DNA from: DASZZY01 sp036260395 | Lineage (GTDB): Bacteria; Actinomycetota; UBA4738; CALAEC01 | Direction of reading: 5' to 3' | NCBI GenBank assembly: GCA_036260395.1 | Contig: DASZZY010000004.1 | Span: forward strand, 1-16,670 | Length of the DNA stretch: 16,670 bases | Shown here: positions 13,678 through 16,670 of the stretch, piece after piece | How the letters are laid out: the number at the start of each line of letters is the position of its first letter | Position numbering within the stretch: the first letter of the stretch is position 1 | The notes under the pieces: model-generated | Database searches by the model: none | Told to the model about the DNA's origin: nothing | What the model saw: the letters and a program-made list of their open reading frames with translations, nothing else | Translations under genes and position numbers: made by a program

Positions 13678-13913
13678 CGGCTCGATCATCACCGTGCTCG
13701 CCGGACGTCGTAGGACGCTCGTCCGGCAGCGGCGCCCACGGGGGAGGGAGCGATGGGACCCAGCGCCCAGCGAGCGCAAAGCCCGACGGTCCCCGGCGTC
13801 CCTCACTCCCGATCCTGCTCACTGCGGCGCGCCGGCCCTCGCTCCCGAGAACCTCCCGTTCACCCCTGGATCCACGTCGTCGGCGGATGCCGTTCAGAAT
13901 CAGGGAGGGAGAC
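13678..13913 (+). other. Roughly 235-nt structured leader of the M36 protease gene
   Basis: The only stretch over 300 bases without an assigned gene runs from 13574 to 13913 and holds the hairpin, the promoter and this leader. The leader contains an 8-bp stem (GCCGGACG 13700-13707 with CGTCCGGC 13720-13727) and a second closed structure (GGGACC 13755-13760 with GGTCCC 13788-13793, enclosing a GCGC/GCGC stem and CGCAAAGCC). A strong Shine-Dalgarno sequence (GGGGGAGGGAG) precedes an out-of-frame ATG at 13753. No known riboswitch was recognised. Confidence 0.4.
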
Positions 13914-16634
13914 ATGTCGCGAAGGCAACGAAGCCGGGTCCTCGCGCTGGCTGCCGTTTTCACGCTGCTGGCGCTCGTACCGAAAGAATCGGCGGCGGTC
14001 GGCCAGGCCGATGCCGTGTCCCGCGAACGGGCCATCGAGATCGCGCTGGACCACGTCCGCGGCGACGCGGCGGCGCTCGGCGTCGGCCGCGCCGACGTCG
14101 CGCGGCTGGCGGTCGCCAGCGCCTATCGGAGCGCCCATAGCGGCGTCACCCACGTCAACCTGAACCAGCGCCGCGGCGCCCTGGAGGTCTTCGGGGCGTA
14201 CGCCACGGTCAACGTCGCCGCCGACGGGACCGTTCTGTTCGTCGGCGACAGCCTCGTGCGCGGCCTGCGTGCTGCAGGCCTCGGGGTGGCGCAGCTCGGC
14301 GCCCGGGAGGCCGTCGCGGCGGCCGCGAGCGGGCTCCGGCTGGACCGCCCGGCGGACCTCCGGGTCCTGGCCAGCCGGGGCGGGCCCGCCCGTCGAACCG
14401 TGGTCTCGGGCGGCGGGATCTCCGACCGGCCCATCCCCGCCCGCCTCGGGTGGCAGGCCACGGACAACGGCCTGCGGCTGGGCTGGCAGCTCGTCATCGA
14501 CGACTCCGCGAGCGACCACGTCTGGAACGCCACGGTCGATGCCCGCACCGGCCGCCTCCTGGACCTGCAGGACTGGACCTCGCACGCCGACCCCGTGACC
14601 ACGCCGGACCCCGTGGAGGACGGCTCCACCTACCGGGTCTTCGGGCTGCCGAAGGAGAGCCCCAACGACGGGGGGCGCGACCTGATCACCAACCCCGCGG
14701 ACGCCGTCGCCTCGCCGTTCGGGTGGCACGACGTGAACGGCATCGCGGGCGCCGAGTTCACCAGGACGCAGGGGAACAACACCCACGCCTACACCGACCA
14801 CAACGCCGACGGGGTGCCGGACCCGTTGAGCGACCCGGACGGCGGGCTCGGCCTGACGTTCGACTTCCCGCTCGACCTCACCAAGGACCCGCACGAGTAC
14901 TCGGACGCCGCGGTGACGAACCTGTTCTTCTGGTGCAACACCGCCCACGACCTCTTCTACCGGTACGGCTTCGACGAGGCCTCGGGCAACTTCCAGGTGA
15001 ACAACTACGGTCGGGGCGGCGTCGGCGGCGACGACGTCCGCTGCGAGGCCCAGGACGGCGGGGGCCTCAACAACGCCAACTTCTTCACCCCGGCGGTCGA
15101 CGGCGGTCGCCCGAGGATGCAGATGTTCCTGTGGGACGTCGGGCTCGGGCCGCGCAACCTGGTGACGATCGACCCGCCGTCCTCCGCCGCAGGGATCTAC
15201 GGCGCCACGGGGGCCAGCTTCGGACCGGCCCCCACGGAGAGCGGGGTTTCCGGCGACGTCGTCCTGGTGAACGACGGCGTGGCCGCCCCCTCCACCACGG
15301 ACGCCTGCGAGCCCCTGGTGGGGTTCCCCCCGGGGTCGGTCGCCCTGCTCGACCGCGGCACGTGCAACTTCGTGGTGAAGGTCAAGAACGCGCAGGACGC
15401 TGGAGCCACGGCGGTGATCGTGGCCAACAACGTGGCCGGGAACCCGATCACGATGGGGGGGAGCGACCCGACGATCGTGATCCCCTCGGTGATGGTGTCG
15501 CTGGCGAACGGCGACACGATCAAGGCCGGCCTGCCGGCCACCGGGACGGTCAGCAGTAACCCGGACCGCGGCGTGATGCGGGACGGCGACCTGGAGTCCG
15601 GGATCGTGTTCCACGAGTACGGCCACGGCCTGTCGAACCGCCTGACCGGCGGTCCGACCGTCAACTGCCTGACCGGCCAGGAGCAGATGGGCGAGGGCTG
15701 GAGCGACTACGTGGCCATCGCCGCGCTCATCGACCCCGCGCTCGACGATCCTGAGGGCCCGCGCGGGATGGGGACCTACGTGCTGTGGCAGGACAACCGC
15801 CAGGGCGCGGGGATCCGCCCCCGGCCCTACTCGCGGAACATGGAGATCCAGCCGGCCACGTACGACAGCATCAAGACCGGCGGATGGCTGGAGGGAGCCA
15901 CGCTGTCCCAGCCGCATGGCATCGGCCACGTGTGGGCCGCCGTCCTGCTGGACATGACGTGGGACCTCATCGACCGCCACGGCTTCAACCCGAACATCTA
16001 CGAGTCCTGGGACACCGGCGGGAACAATCTCGCGTACCAGCTGGTGATCGACGGGCTCAAGTTCCAGGGGTGCGGGCCCGGCTTCGTCGTCGGCCGTGAC
16101 GCCATCCTGGCGGCCGACGCGGCGCTCACGGGCGGCGAGAACGCCTGCACCGTGTGGGCGGCGTTCGCGCGGCGGGGGCTCGGGTTCGGCGCTCAGCAGG
16201 GGACCAGCGCCAGCCGCGACGACAACGCCGAGGCGTTCGACACGCATCCGGACTGCCGTCGGGGCTTCCAGTCTCCGGTCCACCAGCCGTACGGCACGCT
16301 GAACGACATGGTGGCCGGCGACGTGAAGCCGATGCGGTTCACCGCCGACGGGTTGACCGGCCGCGACATCCTGGCCAGCAACTCGCCGTACTCGCGCCAG
16401 GTCGAGTGCGCCACGCTGGCGACGCGTGATCCGAACTCGTCGTTCATCACGCCGCGGCCGCTGCCGGTGCCGGCGGAGACCCCCGGCAACTCCGGGCTCA
16501 CCGTCAACTCGAGGGGGGTCTACACCTATCAGTGGGAGACGGCGGAGGAGTGGGGTGGCACCTGCCGGGAGTTCGTGCTGACCCGCACCGACGGCGTGCA
16601 GCACCGGGCCTTCTTCCGCTTCCTCGAGGGCTAG
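13914..16634 (+). CDS. Secreted M36 (fungalysin) metalloprotease with PA and PxKF domains
   Basis: 906 residues from ATG 13914, chosen over the in-frame ATG at 13887 because AGGGAGGGA (13902-13910) lies just upstream and the signal peptide (MSRRQRSRVLALAAVFTLLALV) then begins correctly. An FTP/PepSY-like inhibitory propeptide covers about 35-225. The M36 catalytic domain includes FWCNTAHDLFYRYGF (near 340), zinc ligands His567 and His571 in FHEYGHGLSNRL with general base Glu568, and Glu594 in GEGWSDY. A PA domain (about 440-545; GSVALLDRGTCNFVVKVKNA) is inserted in the catalytic domain before HEYGH, and the IGHVWAAVLLDMTWDL helix follows later. The last 100 residues (about 803-906) form a PxKF-type domain (VKPMRF, GLTGRDIL, VYTYQWETAEEWGGTCREFVL, HRAFFRF). 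It should be an autoactivated extracellular zinc endopeptidase. All catalytic residues are present. Confidence 0.95.
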   Translation: MSRRQRSRVLALAAVFTLLALVPKESAAVGQADAVSRERAIEIALDHVRGDAAALGVGRADVARLAVASAYRSAHSGVTHVNLNQRRGALEVFGAYATVNVAADGTVLFVGDSLVRGLRAAGLGVAQLGAREAVAAAASGLRLDRPADLRVLASRGGPARRTVVSGGGISDRPIPARLGWQATDNGLRLGWQLVIDDSASDHVWNATVDARTGRLLDLQDWTSHADPVTTPDPVEDGSTYRVFGLPKESPNDGGRDLITNPADAVASPFGWHDVNGIAGAEFTRTQGNNTHAYTDHNADGVPDPLSDPDGGLGLTFDFPLDLTKDPHEYSDAAVTNLFFWCNTAHDLFYRYGFDEASGNFQVNNYGRGGVGGDDVRCEAQDGGGLNNANFFTPAVDGGRPRMQMFLWDVGLGPRNLVTIDPPSSAAGIYGATGASFGPAPTESGVSGDVVLVNDGVAAPSTTDACEPLVGFPPGSVALLDRGTCNFVVKVKNAQDAGATAVIVANNVAGNPITMGGSDPTIVIPSVMVSLANGDTIKAGLPATGTVSSNPDRGVMRDGDLESGIVFHEYGHGLSNRLTGGPTVNCLTGQEQMGEGWSDYVAIAALIDPALDDPEGPRGMGTYVLWQDNRQGAGIRPRPYSRNMEIQPATYDSIKTGGWLEGATLSQPHGIGHVWAAVLLDMTWDLIDRHGFNPNIYESWDTGGNNLAYQLVIDGLKFQGCGPGFVVGRDAILAADAALTGGENACTVWAAFARRGLGFGAQQGTSASRDDNAEAFDTHPDCRRGFQSPVHQPYGTLNDMVAGDVKPMRFTADGLTGRDILASNSPYSRQVECATLATRDPNSSFITPRPLPVPAETPGNSGLTVNSRGVYTYQWETAEEWGGTCREFVLTRTDGVQHRAFFRFLEG

Positions 16635-16670
16635 GGAGACCGGGCGAAGGGCGGAGGAGCGGGGGGGGGG
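16635..16670. other. Short 3' tail ending in ten Gs, no gene seen
   Basis: 36 bases after the protease stop. They are purine-rich and end in a run of at least ten Gs at the window edge. No hairpin or start codon with support was found. Confidence 0.5.

Noticed and set aside
10654..13713. 1019-codon plus-strand open frame overlapping UPF0182 in another frame
   Set aside because: Arg/Pro/Gly-rich composition without domains; UPF0182 family signatures lie in the competing frame.
13755..13793. c-di-GMP-I (GEMM) riboswitch suggested by CGCAAAGCC
   Set aside because: The partner GGGCAAACC strand, the GNRA-capped stem and its receptor are not visible, so the match is too partial to call.
13753..14163. 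136-codon frame with a strong Shine-Dalgarno sequence ahead of the M36 gene as a real protein
   Set aside because: Most of it is an out-of-frame shadow of the M36 N-terminus, and the product is Ser/Arg/Pro-rich without a motif. Kept only as a possible regulatory decoy in the findings.
13860..16604. 914-codon open frame on the minus strand opposite the M36 protease
   Set aside because: It mirrors a well-supported gene with catalytic motifs, and its product is a Val/Arg/Gly/Pro/His-rich shadow typical of antisense frames in very GC-rich DNA. No RBS or family signature.
1..16670. tRNA, rRNA, CRISPR arrays, insertion sequences or attachment sites
   Set aside because: No cloverleaf, spaced direct repeats, transposase motifs or terminal inverted repeats with target duplications were seen.

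Overview
The window is very GC-rich, with GTG and TTG starts and -10-only or leaderless promoters. It carries a DUF2342 'F420-associated' zinc protease, a YlbL-type PDZ/Lon-fold protease and a UPF0182 membrane protein. Together these point to an actinomycete-type bacterium (phylum Actinomycetota). The presence of mreB, an RTX-repeat protein and an M36 protease with a PxKF domain hints at an environmental lineage rather than a classical Mycobacterium or Streptomyces; this last point is inference.

Layout. 1-644 (+): 3' part of a nucleoside/BMP-type ABC permease. 647-1429 (-): two-domain protein with a likely PNPOx-like split barrel, converging on the permease with only 2 bp between stops. 1497-2663 (-): DUF2342 zinc metalloprotease. 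It is divergent from 2684-3541 (+), a double GNAT protein; the two share a 20-bp spacer with mirror-image -10 boxes. 3607-4623 (+): stand-alone mreB, preceded by an eight-codon ORF whose stop overlaps the mreB start. 4648-4992 (-): two-TM small protein of unknown function. 5089-6087 and 6113-6667 (+): YlbL-like protease followed by a small secreted RTX-repeat protein. 6774-9521 and 9518-10696 (+): large membrane histidine kinase, translationally coupled to a FecR-like lipoprotein. 10742-13573 (+): UPF0182 seven-TM protein, followed by a long hairpin. 13914-16634 (+): secreted M36 metalloprotease behind a recognisable promoter and a roughly 235-nt leader. 16635-16670 holds no gene and ends in ten Gs.

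How the genes fit together. The trio DUF2342 protease / YlbL-PDZ protease / UPF0182 is also found side by side in mycobacteria (Rv3195, Rv3194c, Rv3193c). Here that block appears spread out, with mreB, the RTX protein and the kinase-FecR pair placed between its members. Most products are envelope or secreted proteins, so the region reads as a cell-surface and extracytoplasmic proteolysis/sensing neighbourhood. The least familiar items are the kinase + FecR-lipoprotein coupled pair, the leaderless proline-containing micro-ORF coupled to mreB, and the mirror-symmetric divergent promoter. No RNA genes, insertion sequences, CRISPR arrays or phage genes were seen.
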